Shown here: positions 6,961 to 15,384 of the stretch, in pieces
Numbering within the stretch: the first letter of the stretch is position 1
Layout of the letters: every line of letters begins with the position of its first letter
Assembly (NCBI GenBank): GCA_903859265.1
Contig: CAIOLZ010000130.1
Span: 1 to 17,152 of the forward strand
Origin: an uncultured beta proteobacterium
Lineage (GTDB): Bacteria; Pseudomonadota; Gammaproteobacteria; Burkholderiales; Burkholderiaceae_C
DNA: 17,152 nucleotides
Direction: 5' to 3'
The notes under the pieces: generated by a model
The model's database searches: none
Seen by the model: only the letters and a program-made list of their open reading frames with translations
What the model was told of the DNA's origin: nothing
Made by a program: the position numbers and the translations under genes

Positions 6961-9216
6961 ATGTCTGCTCCTGCGCTTTCCACACATTCCACTCCCCGCA
7001 CCGTGGTGCACCGCTTGCAGGTAGCCACGGTGCTGCACCAATTCATCGAGGACAAAGTGCTGCCGGGCACCGGGGTCAGCGCGCAAGCATTCTGGGCAGG
7101 ATTTGATGCCATCGTGGCCGACCTGGCTCCCAAAAACATCGCTTTGCTGGCCGAGCGCGACCGCCTGCAAACCGAACTCGACGCCTGGCACAAAGCCCAT
7201 CCTGGCCCCATCACCGACATGCCGGCCTACCGTGCGTTTCTGGAAAAAATCGGCTACCTGGTGGACAGTCCCAAGAAAGTAAAAATCAGTACCACCAATG
7301 TGGACGCCGAACTCGCCAAACAAGCCGGCCCGCAACTGGTAGTGCCGGTGCTCAACGCCCGCTATGCCCTCAACGCGGCCAACGCCCGCTGGGGTTCTTT
7401 GTACGACGCGCTGTATGGCACCGACGTGATTTCGGAAGAAAAGGGCTGTGAAAAAGCTGGCAAAAAGGGCGGCTACAACGCCAAGCGCGGCAAAAAGGTT
7501 ATCGAGTACGCCCGCCATGTACTCGACCGCACGGCGCCACTGAAAAAAGGCTCGCATGTGGGCTCCACCGGTTACCGCGTGAAGGACGGCCAGTTGGTCG
7601 TCTCGCTGGCGGAGGGTGGCACCTCCAAACTGCAGGACAACACACAGTTCATCGGCTACGTGGGCGAGGCCAAAGCGCCGTCGTCCGTTTTGCTGCAGCA
7701 CAACGGATTGCACCTTGACATCATCATCAACCGCGACACGCCGATTGGCAAAACCGATGCTGCCGGAGTCAGCGATTTGGTGATCGAGGCAGCACTTTCC
7801 ACCATTCTGGACCTCGAGGATTCGGTCGCAGTGGTGGACGCGCAGGACAAGGTTCTGGCCTACAGCAACTGGCTCGGCATTTTGCAGGGCACCCTGGTGG
7901 AGCATTTCGAAAAAGGCGGCAAGCCGATGACGCGCGGGCTCAACCCGGACCGCGTTTACACCGCTGCAAGTGGCAACAAGACCATCAAGCTGCATGGCCG
8001 CTCGCTCATGTTCCTGCGCAACGTCGGCCACCTGATGACCAACCCGGCGATTTTGTACACCGCTGCCGACGGCTCCACCCGCGAAATTCCTGAGGGAATT
8101 CTGGACGCCATGGTCACCACCACCATCGCCATGCACGACCTCAAGCTCAGCGCCAAAGACGCCGCTGCGGGCAAGGTGCGCAACTCGCGCAAAGGCTCGG
8201 TTTACATCGTCAAACCCAAAATGCACGGCCCGGCCGAAGTGGCCTTTGCCGCCGAACTGTTTGGGCGGGTTGAGAAGGTATTGGGCCTGGCAGACAGCAC
8301 TGTCAAGCTCGGCATCATGGACGAGGAGCGCCGCACCAGCGTCAACCTCAAGGCCTGCATTGCCGCCGCTGCCAGCCGCGTGGCGTTTATCAACACCGGC
8401 TTCCTGGACCGCACTGGCGATGAGATGCATACCTCCATGCATGCAGGTCCCATGGTGCGCAAGGGCGACATGAAGACCAGCACATGGATTTCCGCCTACG
8501 AAAAAAACAATGTGCTGGCGGGCCTGTCCTGTGGGCTGCGCGGCAAGGCACAGATTGGCAAGGGCATGTGGGCCATGCCCGACCTCATGAAAGCCATGTT
8601 GCAGCAAAAAATCGGCCATCCCCTGGCCGGCGCCAATACCGCATGGGTGCCCAGTCCCACTGGCGCCACGCTGCACGCCCTGCACTACCACCAGGTACTG
8701 GTCAGCGCAATTCAGAAAGATCTGGAAAAAACCAATTACGAGAAAGTGCGCAGCGGCCTGCTCGATGACCTGCTGACCATCCCGGTCTCCACCACACCCA
8801 ATTGGTCACTGGCCGAGAAGCAACAGGAACTCGACAACAATGCGCAAGGCATTCTGGGCTACGTGGTGCGCTGGATCGACCAGGGCGTGGGCTGCTCCAA
8901 GGTGCCCGACATCCACAACATCGGCCTGATGGAAGACCGTGCCACGCTGCGCATTTCCAGCCAGCACATGGCCAACTGGCTACTACACGGTGTGGTCACC
9001 AAGGCGCAAATTACGGAAACCTTTGAGCGCATGGCCGCTGTGGTGGACCAGCAAAACGCAGGGGACAAGCTGTACAAAAACATGGCCGGCAATTTCGGCA
9101 CTTCCATGGCATACAAGGCGGCGACCGAACTGGTGTTCAAGGGGCTGGAGCAGCCCAGCGGCTATACCGAGCCTTTGCTGCACGCATGGCGATTGAAGGT
9201 GAAGGCACAGGCCTGA
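6961..9216 (+). CDS. glcB: Malate synthase G
   Basis: The 751-residue protein condenses glyoxylate with acetyl-CoA to malate, in the glyoxylate bypass or in glycolate/glyoxylate use. The long single-chain layout, with an inserted domain and the block ILDLEDSVAVVDAQDK (282-297), identifies isoform G rather than A. Other strong blocks are RGLNPDRVYTAASGNK, GRSLMFLRNVGHLMTNPAI (346-364), VKPKMHGPAEVAFAAELF, GIMDEERRTSVNLKACI and INTGFLDRTGDEMHTSMHAG (metal and substrate residues E455 and D483), then AGANTAWVPSPTGATLHALH. LMEDRATLRISSQHMANWL contains D659, aligned by distance from the C-terminus with the catalytic Asp631 of E. coli. It is about 28 residues longer than the E. coli enzyme, with the extra length in the N-terminal part. 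I chose the ATG at 6961 (GAGG 6 bases upstream) over in-frame ATGs at 6934 and 6949. No glycolate oxidase genes are adjacent. Confidence 0.97.
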   Translation: MSAPALSTHSTPRTVVHRLQVATVLHQFIEDKVLPGTGVSAQAFWAGFDAIVADLAPKNIALLAERDRLQTELDAWHKAHPGPITDMPAYRAFLEKIGYLVDSPKKVKISTTNVDAELAKQAGPQLVVPVLNARYALNAANARWGSLYDALYGTDVISEEKGCEKAGKKGGYNAKRGKKVIEYARHVLDRTAPLKKGSHVGSTGYRVKDGQLVVSLAEGGTSKLQDNTQFIGYVGEAKAPSSVLLQHNGLHLDIIINRDTPIGKTDAAGVSDLVIEAALSTILDLEDSVAVVDAQDKVLAYSNWLGILQGTLVEHFEKGGKPMTRGLNPDRVYTAASGNKTIKLHGRSLMFLRNVGHLMTNPAILYTAADGSTREIPEGILDAMVTTTIAMHDLKLSAKDAAAGKVRNSRKGSVYIVKPKMHGPAEVAFAAELFGRVEKVLGLADSTVKLGIMDEERRTSVNLKACIAAAASRVAFINTGFLDRTGDEMHTSMHAGPMVRKGDMKTSTWISAYEKNNVLAGLSCGLRGKAQIGKGMWAMPDLMKAMLQQKIGHPLAGANTAWVPSPTGATLHALHYHQVLVSAIQKDLEKTNYEKVRSGLLDDLLTIPVSTTPNWSLAEKQQELDNNAQGILGYVVRWIDQGVGCSKVPDIHNIGLMEDRATLRISSQHMANWLLHGVVTKAQITETFERMAAVVDQQNAGDKLYKNMAGNFGTSMAYKAATELVFKGLEQPSGYTEPLLHAWRLKVKAQA

Positions 9217-9236
9217 GTATCGATTGGCGCACCCTG

Positions 9237-9560
9237 TCAGTCCTCAATCTGGTGCAACTGCGTCAGATTGATCAGCGCCTGCACCACTTCAGGTTTAAAG
9301 CCCATGCGTTTTTCGCCTTCCTTGTAGCCACTCAGGATCAGGTTTTTCAAGTACTCCACGCAGTCGCGGTGGCCCCAGAATTTTTCGATGGCCAGGGCGA
9401 TGCGCACATGGTGTTCGGCGATGATGGCCATCTCCATGTCAATTCGCGTTTGCAGGGGCCGCTCGTGCAGGGGAATGGGCCGCGTGGGCAGCTCATCCTC
9501 CTCCCATTGCAGGCTGGGAAAACCTGATTCTTTGTAGCGGGAATCTTTGGGATCTGGCAA
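9237..9560 (-). CDS. Small conserved-looking protein of unknown function
   Basis: I cannot name a family. From a TTG at 9560 the product is 107 residues, starting PDPKDSRYKESGFPSLQ after the initiator. It runs through an acidic WEEDELPTRPIPLHERP stretch into a probably helical C-terminal half (IDMEMAIIAEHHVRIALAIE, then FWGHRDCVEYLKNLILSGYK, then VVQALINLTQLHQIED). There is no signal peptide or membrane segment, so it is probably cytoplasmic. The start is unsettled: the frame extends to an ATG at 9650 (137 residues), but that ATG has only a poor ribosome binding site, and the added residues look like untranslated leader. The TTG has a clean GGAG exactly 8 bases upstream (9569-9572). The gene is divergent from amn and convergent with glcB, 20 bp from it. 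Confidence 0.7.
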   Translation of the reverse strand: MPDPKDSRYKESGFPSLQWEEDELPTRPIPLHERPLQTRIDMEMAIIAEHHVRIALAIEKFWGHRDCVEYLKNLILSGYKEGEKRMGFKPEVVQALINLTQLHQIED

Positions 9561-9664
9561 CGAAACTGCTCCAATTTTTGGGCTTGATTGTGCTTCTGAC
9601 AGCACTTTAGCAGGAGAGGGCAACCACGTGGGCCGGAATTCACATGCCATGCACCTGTGCGCGG

Positions 9665-9670
9665 CACAAT
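9665..9670 (+). promoter_or_regulatory. Possible -10 box for a leaderless amn transcript
   Basis: CACAAT (four of six consensus bases) lies 7 bases before the amn ATG at 9678, so transcription from it would begin at or within a base or so of the start codon. No Shine-Dalgarno precedes that ATG, which fits leaderless initiation. No good -35 box is present at the right distance, so the call is weak. Confidence 0.25.
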
Positions 9671-9677
9671 ACGCCCC

Positions 9678-11171
9678 ATGCTTTCACAACCCCCCTTCAT
9701 CGCGCCCCAGCGCTTCACCGATCCGGCCCTTGCCCTGGCACAGGTTTGCAAGATTTACGACGCAGCAATTGCCCATTTGCGCTCCAGCATGCAGCAGTTT
9801 GTGGCCGGCGAGAACAGTGGTCATCATGTTCGCGCCTGCTATCCACTGATTCGCATTCATACGGACACGGTGTCGCGCGCGAGCACACCGGATACCGCGC
9901 GGCTGAGCTTTGGTTTTGTTGCCGGGCCGGGCCGTTTTGAAACTACGCTGACCCGGCCTGACCTGTACCACGATTACTACCTGGAGCAGTTCCATCTGCT
10001 GCTCGAAAACCACCAGGTGGAACTTGAGGTCGGCACCAGCTCGCAGCCGATACCGGTGCATTTTTCCTTTGCCGAACATGACCACGTCGAAGGCAGCATG
10101 CCGGCCGAGCGGCGCATGCTGATGCGGGATGTCTTTGACCTGCCGGATCTGGCCGCCATGGACGACGGCATCGCCAACGGAACGTACGTGCCCAAGGCCG
10201 GGGATGCCTTGCCGCTAGCGCTGTTTACTGCACCGCGGGTGGACTATTCACTGCACCGGCTGCGCCATTACACGGGCACCGGCCCGGAGCATTTCCAGAA
10301 CTTCGTGCTGTTCACCAATTACCAGTTTTACATCGACGAATTCATCGCTTACGGCCACGCAGCGATGCAGGATCCGAAAAGCGAATACATCGCGTTTGTT
10401 GAACCCGGCAATGTGATCACTCGGCGTGCGGGTTTGCCTGCCGAATCGGGCGATGAACTGGGCAACGCGCCGACGCGCCTGCCGCAAATGCCGGGCTACC
10501 ACCTGGTCCGAAAAGACCATGCCGGCATCACCATGGTCAACATCGGCGTGGGGCCTGCCAATGCCAAAAACATCACGGACCACATTGCGGTTTTGCGGCC
10601 CCACACCTGGATCATGCTGGGCCACTGCGCAGGCCTGCGCAATACCCAGCAGCTGGGCGACTATGTGCTCGCCCACGGCTATGTGCGCGAAGACCACGTG
10701 CTCGACGAAGAGTTGCCGCTGTGGGTTCCCATTCCGGCCCTGGCCGAAATCCAGCTGGCGCTCGAGCAGGCCGTGGCTGACGTCACGCAAGTCAAGGGTC
10801 CGGCGCTCAAAAGCATCATGCGTACCGGCACCGTGGCCAGCACCGACAACCGCAATTGGGAACTGCTCCCGGACAACCAGCCGCAGCGACGCTTCAGCCA
10901 GAGCCGCGCCGTCGCACTCGACATGGAAAGTGCCACGATTGCCGCCAACGGTTTCCGATTTCGCGTGCCCTACGGCACCTTGCTGTGCGTGAGTGACAAG
11001 CCGCTGCACGGCGAAATCAAGTTGCCCGGCATGGCCAACCACTTTTACCGTGAGCGCGTCGATCAACACTTGCGCATTGGCATTCGCGCGCTGGAGTTGC
11101 TGCGTGCCCAGGGCACGGACCAGTTGCACAGCCGCAAGCTGCGCAGCTTTGCAGAAGTTGCGTTCCAGTAA
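9678..11171 (+). CDS. amn: AMP nucleosidase
   Basis: The 497-residue cytoplasmic enzyme hydrolyses AMP to adenine and ribose 5-phosphate, adjusting the adenylate pool and feeding purine salvage. The N-terminal Amn-specific domain contains HVRACYPLIRI, RLSFGFVAGPGRFETTLTRP and YYLEQFHLLL. The C-terminal nucleoside-phosphorylase-like domain shows MPGYHLVRKDHAGITMVNIG, GPANAKNITDHIAVLRPHTW, MLGHCAGLRNTQQLGDYVLA, RTGTVASTDNRNWEL, the substrate-binding block ALDMESATIAANGFRFRVPY and LCVSDKPLHGEIKLPG. The length is close to E. coli Amn (484). I place the start at the ATG at 9678. An in-frame GTG at 9657 would add seven residues; neither has a recognisable ribosome binding site. The exporter genes follow after only 11 bp on the same strand. 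Confidence 0.96.
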   Translation: MLSQPPFIAPQRFTDPALALAQVCKIYDAAIAHLRSSMQQFVAGENSGHHVRACYPLIRIHTDTVSRASTPDTARLSFGFVAGPGRFETTLTRPDLYHDYYLEQFHLLLENHQVELEVGTSSQPIPVHFSFAEHDHVEGSMPAERRMLMRDVFDLPDLAAMDDGIANGTYVPKAGDALPLALFTAPRVDYSLHRLRHYTGTGPEHFQNFVLFTNYQFYIDEFIAYGHAAMQDPKSEYIAFVEPGNVITRRAGLPAESGDELGNAPTRLPQMPGYHLVRKDHAGITMVNIGVGPANAKNITDHIAVLRPHTWIMLGHCAGLRNTQQLGDYVLAHGYVREDHVLDEELPLWVPIPALAEIQLALEQAVADVTQVKGPALKSIMRTGTVASTDNRNWELLPDNQPQRRFSQSRAVALDMESATIAANGFRFRVPYGTLLCVSDKPLHGEIKLPGMANHFYRERVDQHLRIGIRALELLRAQGTDQLHSRKLRSFAEVAFQ

Positions 11172-11182
11172 GACTTTGCGTT

Positions 11183-12169
11183 ATGCCCGATCTCAACGAT
11201 TCCGCGCTGCCACCATCGATTCTTTCGTCGTCCGCCGCTTTGCCAAATTCCGCACCTCTGTTTGAGGTTGAGCATCTGGTCAAGCGCTACGGCGATTCGG
11301 AGGTGGTGCGTGACCTCTCGTTTGCGATCGCGCCGGGCGAGTGCCTGGGCGTCATCGGGCCCAACGGTGCGGGCAAAACAACCACTATCCGGATGTGCCT
11401 GGGTTTGACGGCGCCGGACGCCGGCAGTATCCGGGCCTTCGGGCTGCAGATGCCGCAAGAGGCGCTGGCGATCAAGGCGCAACTCGGCGTGGTGACGCAA
11501 ATGGATACGCTCGACCCGGACTTCACCTGCGCGGAAAATCTGCTGGTGTATGGCCGCTATTTCGGCATGAAGGATATGCACATCAGGGCGCGTATTCCGG
11601 AATTGCTGGAATTTGCATCGCTCACCAGCAAAGCCAACGCCAAGCCCGGCGAGCTATCGGGCGGGATGAAGCGCCGCCTCTCGCTGGCCCGCGCGCTGGT
11701 GAACGATCCGCGGCTGTTGCTGCTCGACGAACCCACCACGGGGCTCGATCCGCAAGCGCGCCACCTGATGTGGGAGCGCTTGCAATGGTTGCTGCAAAAA
11801 GGCAAATCGATTCTGCTGACCACGCACTTTATGGACGAAGCCGAGCGGCTGTGTTCGCGCCTGCTGGTACTGGACCACGGGCAGAAAATTGCTGAAGGCA
11901 GGCCGCGGGATTTGATTGCCGAGCATCTGGAACCTGACGTTGTCGAAGTCTTTGGTCTGGGCGCGATGCAATTGGTGGATGGCCCGCTGCGCGGCCTGGC
12001 AAGCCGGGTCGAAGTCAGCGGCGAAACCGTGTTTTTCTATACCCGTGATGCACGCAGTTTGCTGCAAGGGTTACAGGCGCATCCCCAATTGCGCACCTTG
12101 CACCGCCCGGCCAATCTGGAAGACCTGTTCCTCAAACTCACCGGTCGCCAAATCCGCGAAGAAGCCTGA
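11183..12169 (+). CDS. ABC transporter ATP-binding protein, NodI/DrrA type
   Basis: This 328-residue cytoplasmic ATPase drives an exporter with the permease encoded next. All nucleotide-binding motifs are intact: Walker A GPNGAGKTT (59-67), Q-loop Gln106 in VVTQMD, signature LSGGMKRRLSLARALV (158-173), Walker B LLLLDEPTTGLDPQ (178-191) and switch histidine His215 in LLTTHFMDEAERL. The C-terminal extension (about 240-328, ending in LEDLFLKLTGR) is typical of the DrrA/NodI group. That group serves ABC-2 permeases and exports lipid-linked, oligosaccharide or drug-like molecules. NodI proper belongs to rhizobial Nod-factor export, but relatives occur widely in Burkholderiales without any nod genes, so I give no symbol. 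A variable 25-residue N-terminus precedes the domain, and the ribosome binding site is weak. It probably shares a transcript with amn and the permease. Confidence 0.93.
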   Translation: MPDLNDSALPPSILSSSAALPNSAPLFEVEHLVKRYGDSEVVRDLSFAIAPGECLGVIGPNGAGKTTTIRMCLGLTAPDAGSIRAFGLQMPQEALAIKAQLGVVTQMDTLDPDFTCAENLLVYGRYFGMKDMHIRARIPELLEFASLTSKANAKPGELSGGMKRRLSLARALVNDPRLLLLDEPTTGLDPQARHLMWERLQWLLQKGKSILLTTHFMDEAERLCSRLLVLDHGQKIAEGRPRDLIAEHLEPDVVEVFGLGAMQLVDGPLRGLASRVEVSGETVFFYTRDARSLLQGLQAHPQLRTLHRPANLEDLFLKLTGRQIREEA

Positions 12170-12184
12170 ATAGCGGCCAAGAAT

Positions 12185-13018
12185 ATGACACGCCAAAGCT
12201 CGCACACCCATACCCAAAGTCCCTGGCGGGCACCCCAGATCACCTGGCGTTTCTGGCCGGTTTTTTTACGCAACTTGCTGGTCTGGCGCAAGCTTGCCAT
12301 CCCCAGCCTGGTGGGCAATATTGCCGAGCCGCTGATGTGGCTGGTGGCGTTCGGTTATGGCATGGGTGCGTTGGTGGGAGAGATCAAGGTCGGCAGCCCG
12401 CAGGGGCCCGTCACCGTCCCCTACATCCTGTTTTTGGCCAGCGGCTCCATCTGCATGAGCGCCATGCAGGCGGCGTCGTTTGAGGCACTCTATTCGGCGT
12501 TTTCCCGCATGCACGTCCAAAAGACCTGGGACGGCATCATGAATGCGCCGGTGGGTCTGGACGATATTGTGTTTGCCGAAATGCTGTGGGCTGCCTTCAA
12601 GGCACTGTTTACGGTAACGGCAATCTTGGGTGTCATGCTGGCGCTGGGCATTAGCCACAGTCCCAAGCTGCTGCTGGCCTGGCCCATTTTGTTTGGCGTT
12701 GGCGTGACCTTCAGCAGCATGGCGCTGGTGTTCAACGCCATGGCACGGGGCTACGATTTTTTTACCTACTACTTCACCCTGTTTTTGACACCGGTGATGT
12801 TTTTAAGCGGCGTCTTCTTCCCGCTGGACCAATTGCCCGGCGCCGTGCGGGCAGTGGCCCACTGGCTGCCGCTGGCCAACGCGGTCGCGCTGGTGCGGCC
12901 GCTGTTCATGGACCAGTGGCCGGCAGATGCATGGCGGCCGGTGTTGGTGTTGCTTGCCTACGCCAGTATCTCGTTCTGGATTGCGCTGGCGCTAACGCGC
13001 AAAAGATTTAGCAAGTAG
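12185..13018 (+). CDS. ABC-2 family transport permease, NodJ/DrrB type
   Basis: This 277-residue inner-membrane protein is the channel partner of the ATPase encoded 15 bp upstream. Six membrane segments can be read: around LLVWRKLAIPSLVGNIAEPL, YILFLASGSICMSAMQAASF, LFTVTAILGVMLALGI, WPILFGVGVTFSSMALVF, FTLFLTPVMFLSGVFFPL and VLVLLAYASISFWIALAL. The loop FLSGVFFPLDQLPGAVRAVAHWLPLANAVALVRP is the family signature, close to the NodJ and DrrB pattern. A polar, histidine-containing N-terminal tail of about 20 residues precedes the first segment. The substrate is unknown. The neighbouring genes (AMP nucleosidase upstream, a convergent GH28 lipoprotein 25 bp downstream) do not reveal it. Confidence 0.93.
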   Translation: MTRQSSHTHTQSPWRAPQITWRFWPVFLRNLLVWRKLAIPSLVGNIAEPLMWLVAFGYGMGALVGEIKVGSPQGPVTVPYILFLASGSICMSAMQAASFEALYSAFSRMHVQKTWDGIMNAPVGLDDIVFAEMLWAAFKALFTVTAILGVMLALGISHSPKLLLAWPILFGVGVTFSSMALVFNAMARGYDFFTYYFTLFLTPVMFLSGVFFPLDQLPGAVRAVAHWLPLANAVALVRPLFMDQWPADAWRPVLVLLAYASISFWIALALTRKRFSK

Positions 13019-13043
13019 CGGTTGCAAGCTGCGTACAGCCGGG

Positions 13044-15314
13044 TCAAAGCCTGCTCAGCCAAGTGGTCCCGAAGGGGCTCGCCGGTGAGGGAAAGTCCAC
13101 ATAGGCTTTGCTGCAGTCCACAACCTGCGCAATACCGGACGCAGCGGCGCTGGTGGTGCTGGTAACTCCTTGCACATTGAAGCGGGCAGAGGCATCGCTG
13201 AACAGCGGCAGGTTGTTCAATCCCGTGAGGGTGATGTTGGCGTCTGAGCCGATGGCCCAGGTGCTGTTCGGGTTGTCGGTGACCACATTGTTGAGTGTCA
13301 TGGTCAGCGGGTTTTGCGGATACACGGCGCCGTTGTAGGCGGTTGCTGCAAAACCTTTCATGATCACGCCTGCACCGCCGGAGATGGCAATCGCGTTGAG
13401 CGAAATGTCGTGGATATTCGGTACCAGCGGGCCACCTGCCGGCAGCGCCTTGGTGCTGTAGTAGCTGGTGAACAGCAAGGAATGCTGCACGTTGCGAATG
13501 CAGATGTTGTTGTAGTGGATGTTGGCCACTTCGCCGCCGCGGGCCCAGTCGGTTTTGATGCGCAGGGCCTCTTCGCTGCCGTTGAAGCTGTTGTCATAGA
13601 CCTCGACATTGCGGACACCGGCATTGGTTTCCGATCCGATGGACACGCCATGTCCCCAGTAAAAGTGGTTGTGCGCGATCACGATGCCGTAGGGCAGATT
13701 GGAGAGCACGCCGCGGCTTCCGTCCACCGCGGCCCAATTGGCGCTGGCGGGCGACGGGTTGTTGCTGCCTTTGAGCACCATATCGTCATCGCCCGTACTC
13801 ACATGGTTGTACGCGAAGAAGAAGTTTTTAAGGAAGCCATCAAACGAGACTGAGCCGGCCGATGGGTTTGCGCTGCCGCTGCCGGTTGTGAGCTTGCCGT
13901 ACACGGCTTTGGAGGCGGAGCCGGGGTCAAATGCATCAGTGTTTTTGACGTTGTCTGCGTTGAAGGTAAAGCCGGTGTAGAGCGGATTGCCATTGCCCGC
14001 GGGATTCGCAAATGCGGCCAGCGAGGGCGTGAGGACCTTGGTGCCCCAAACCGTCAGCCCATCGACGCCCGAGGGAACGACGTGGAAGTTGGCGCTGTTG
14101 GAGAGCGTGATTTTGTAGAGGGTGAAGTTTTTGGCGTAGTTGACCACCAGCAGGCGTGGATTGGATTGCGAGCCAACGCCCGTGGTTCCGTTATCGACCA
14201 TATTGCCCAGCCAGGCCAGGTCCCACCAGGTCATGTTGCGCGGCGTCGCTCTGGAGTTGACGTAGGTGCCGCCGTTGTCGCACGCCGCGCCATCCGGCGC
14301 TTGGGTGCCGCTGGCATAGGTGGCGTAGGTGTTGGAACAGCTCAGATCGACTTTGAGCAAGGGATAAAGCTTGTTGGAAGTGACGATCTCGGCGTAACCG
14401 CGACCGTCCACCGTACCCTCGCCCATGACGGCGGAATTGACGACATTGGTGGCTGTAATCAGGGCCGCGCAGTTGCCCGAACTGCCTGCTTTGCCGGGGC
14501 CGACGGCAACGTTGGCGCAATAAGGACCCGCTGCGCTGGGCGAGTAGGCAACTGCGTCACGGGAGCCAAACAGCGTAACCCCCTTGTCGATCCAGAGCGT
14601 GACCCCGGATGGCAGGGTCAGCGGACCGGTGATAAAGGCGTTGCCTGCGCCACTGCTGTTGACGACCAGACGGACCGCAAATTGTGGCGCCTTGAACTGC
14701 GCTTGCCTCAGGGTCTGCGCCGATGCACCGGAGACCAGGTAGCTCGCCGTACCCTTTTTGACTCCTGCATTTGCCGCTTGCACGGCGGTGGCGCTGTCAT
14801 CCGCTGCTGCAATGGCCGATCCCACGGAGGAATTAACCTGGGCGCCACAAGCGTCGAGCGCAGCCTGAATCCGGTTTTGATCAGGGTTCACCTTCAGCAC
14901 GGGCGCGGAGTAACCCACAGACGGGTCCGCAGGCCAGGTGGCGGTTTGCGCAACCTGCGCACCTGCAATCGAAGGATCCATCTCCGGAGGCAGCGCACCG
15001 TCAGGCCGCGTGACGAGGTTGTTGGAAGCCTGCAGCGTGCTGCAAATCTGCATATCCGCAGGAAGGCTGGGTTCGGGCGGCAGTTGAGGGTCAGGCGGTG
15101 CGGTACCGACCTGGTAGGGCCTGGCCGCGGAGTTGTCCGCCGCCGGGGAATTGGCGTCAAGGCCGTTGCCCGCGCTGGAGCTTTTGGCGCTGTCAGCCAC
15201 CGGGTTGGCGTTGCCTCCACCGCATGCCACCAACAGGATGGAAATGCAAAGTGCAGCCGCCATCAGGACGATCGAACGTGCGGCGGAGTGATGGGCGTCG
15301 GTGTGGTGTTTCAT
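13044..15314 (-). CDS. GH28 (polygalacturonase-family) lipoprotein, large form
   Basis: The 756-residue precursor has a hydrophobic signal sequence and lipobox LLVAC with Cys31, then CGGGN and a low-complexity Ala/Ser/Pro linker to about residue 85. Gly at +2 favours the outer membrane. The C-terminal half reads as a right-handed beta-helix with the GH28 active-site set in order: NTD (458-460), DDD in STGDDDMVLKG (509-511), GHG in YWGHGVSIGSE (554-556) and RIK (585-587). GH28 enzymes hydrolyse galacturonan-type bonds in pectin by inversion. The protein is longer than usual (about 400-500): there is an N-terminal part of unclear function (about 90-220), and about 45 residues separate NTD from the double Asp, more than usual. 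An AAGAGA ribosome binding site 5 bases before the ATG supports the start. The exact substrate (homogalacturonan, rhamnogalacturonan or another polymer) cannot be read. It is divergent from a second lipoprotein gene. Confidence 0.87.
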   Translation of the reverse strand: MKHHTDAHHSAARSIVLMAAALCISILLVACGGGNANPVADSAKSSSAGNGLDANSPAADNSAARPYQVGTAPPDPQLPPEPSLPADMQICSTLQASNNLVTRPDGALPPEMDPSIAGAQVAQTATWPADPSVGYSAPVLKVNPDQNRIQAALDACGAQVNSSVGSAIAAADDSATAVQAANAGVKKGTASYLVSGASAQTLRQAQFKAPQFAVRLVVNSSGAGNAFITGPLTLPSGVTLWIDKGVTLFGSRDAVAYSPSAAGPYCANVAVGPGKAGSSGNCAALITATNVVNSAVMGEGTVDGRGYAEIVTSNKLYPLLKVDLSCSNTYATYASGTQAPDGAACDNGGTYVNSRATPRNMTWWDLAWLGNMVDNGTTGVGSQSNPRLLVVNYAKNFTLYKITLSNSANFHVVPSGVDGLTVWGTKVLTPSLAAFANPAGNGNPLYTGFTFNADNVKNTDAFDPGSASKAVYGKLTTGSGSANPSAGSVSFDGFLKNFFFAYNHVSTGDDDMVLKGSNNPSPASANWAAVDGSRGVLSNLPYGIVIAHNHFYWGHGVSIGSETNAGVRNVEVYDNSFNGSEEALRIKTDWARGGEVANIHYNNICIRNVQHSLLFTSYYSTKALPAGGPLVPNIHDISLNAIAISGGAGVIMKGFAATAYNGAVYPQNPLTMTLNNVVTDNPNSTWAIGSDANITLTGLNNLPLFSDASARFNVQGVTSTTSAAASGIAQVVDCSKAYVDFPSPASPFGTTWLSRL

Positions 15315-15384
15315 GGTCTCTTCAGGGTCGGAAAACGCACCTTTTCAGGCGCCAAAGACGCTGGTTGGCAACAACCGGGTCGTC

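Noticed and set aside
7429..7510. Lys/Gly-rich stretch inside malate synthase G that looked like an insertion
   Set aside because: A KG-rich loop before the VIEYAR segment is a normal part of isoform G as I recall the family.
6946..8691. Long open frame of 581 codons on the minus strand opposite glcB
   Set aside because: It is fully antisense to malate synthase G, whose motifs are intact; the product is low-complexity in Gly/His/Val and has no family resemblance.
11183..13018. Calling the exporter genes nodI and nodJ, implying nodulation
   Set aside because: The similarity is at family level; no other nodulation gene is present, and such exporters are widespread in non-symbiotic Burkholderiales.
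13019..13043. Possible terminator between the convergent permease and GH28 genes
   Set aside because: Only 25 bp is available and it shows neither a stable stem nor a T-run on either strand.
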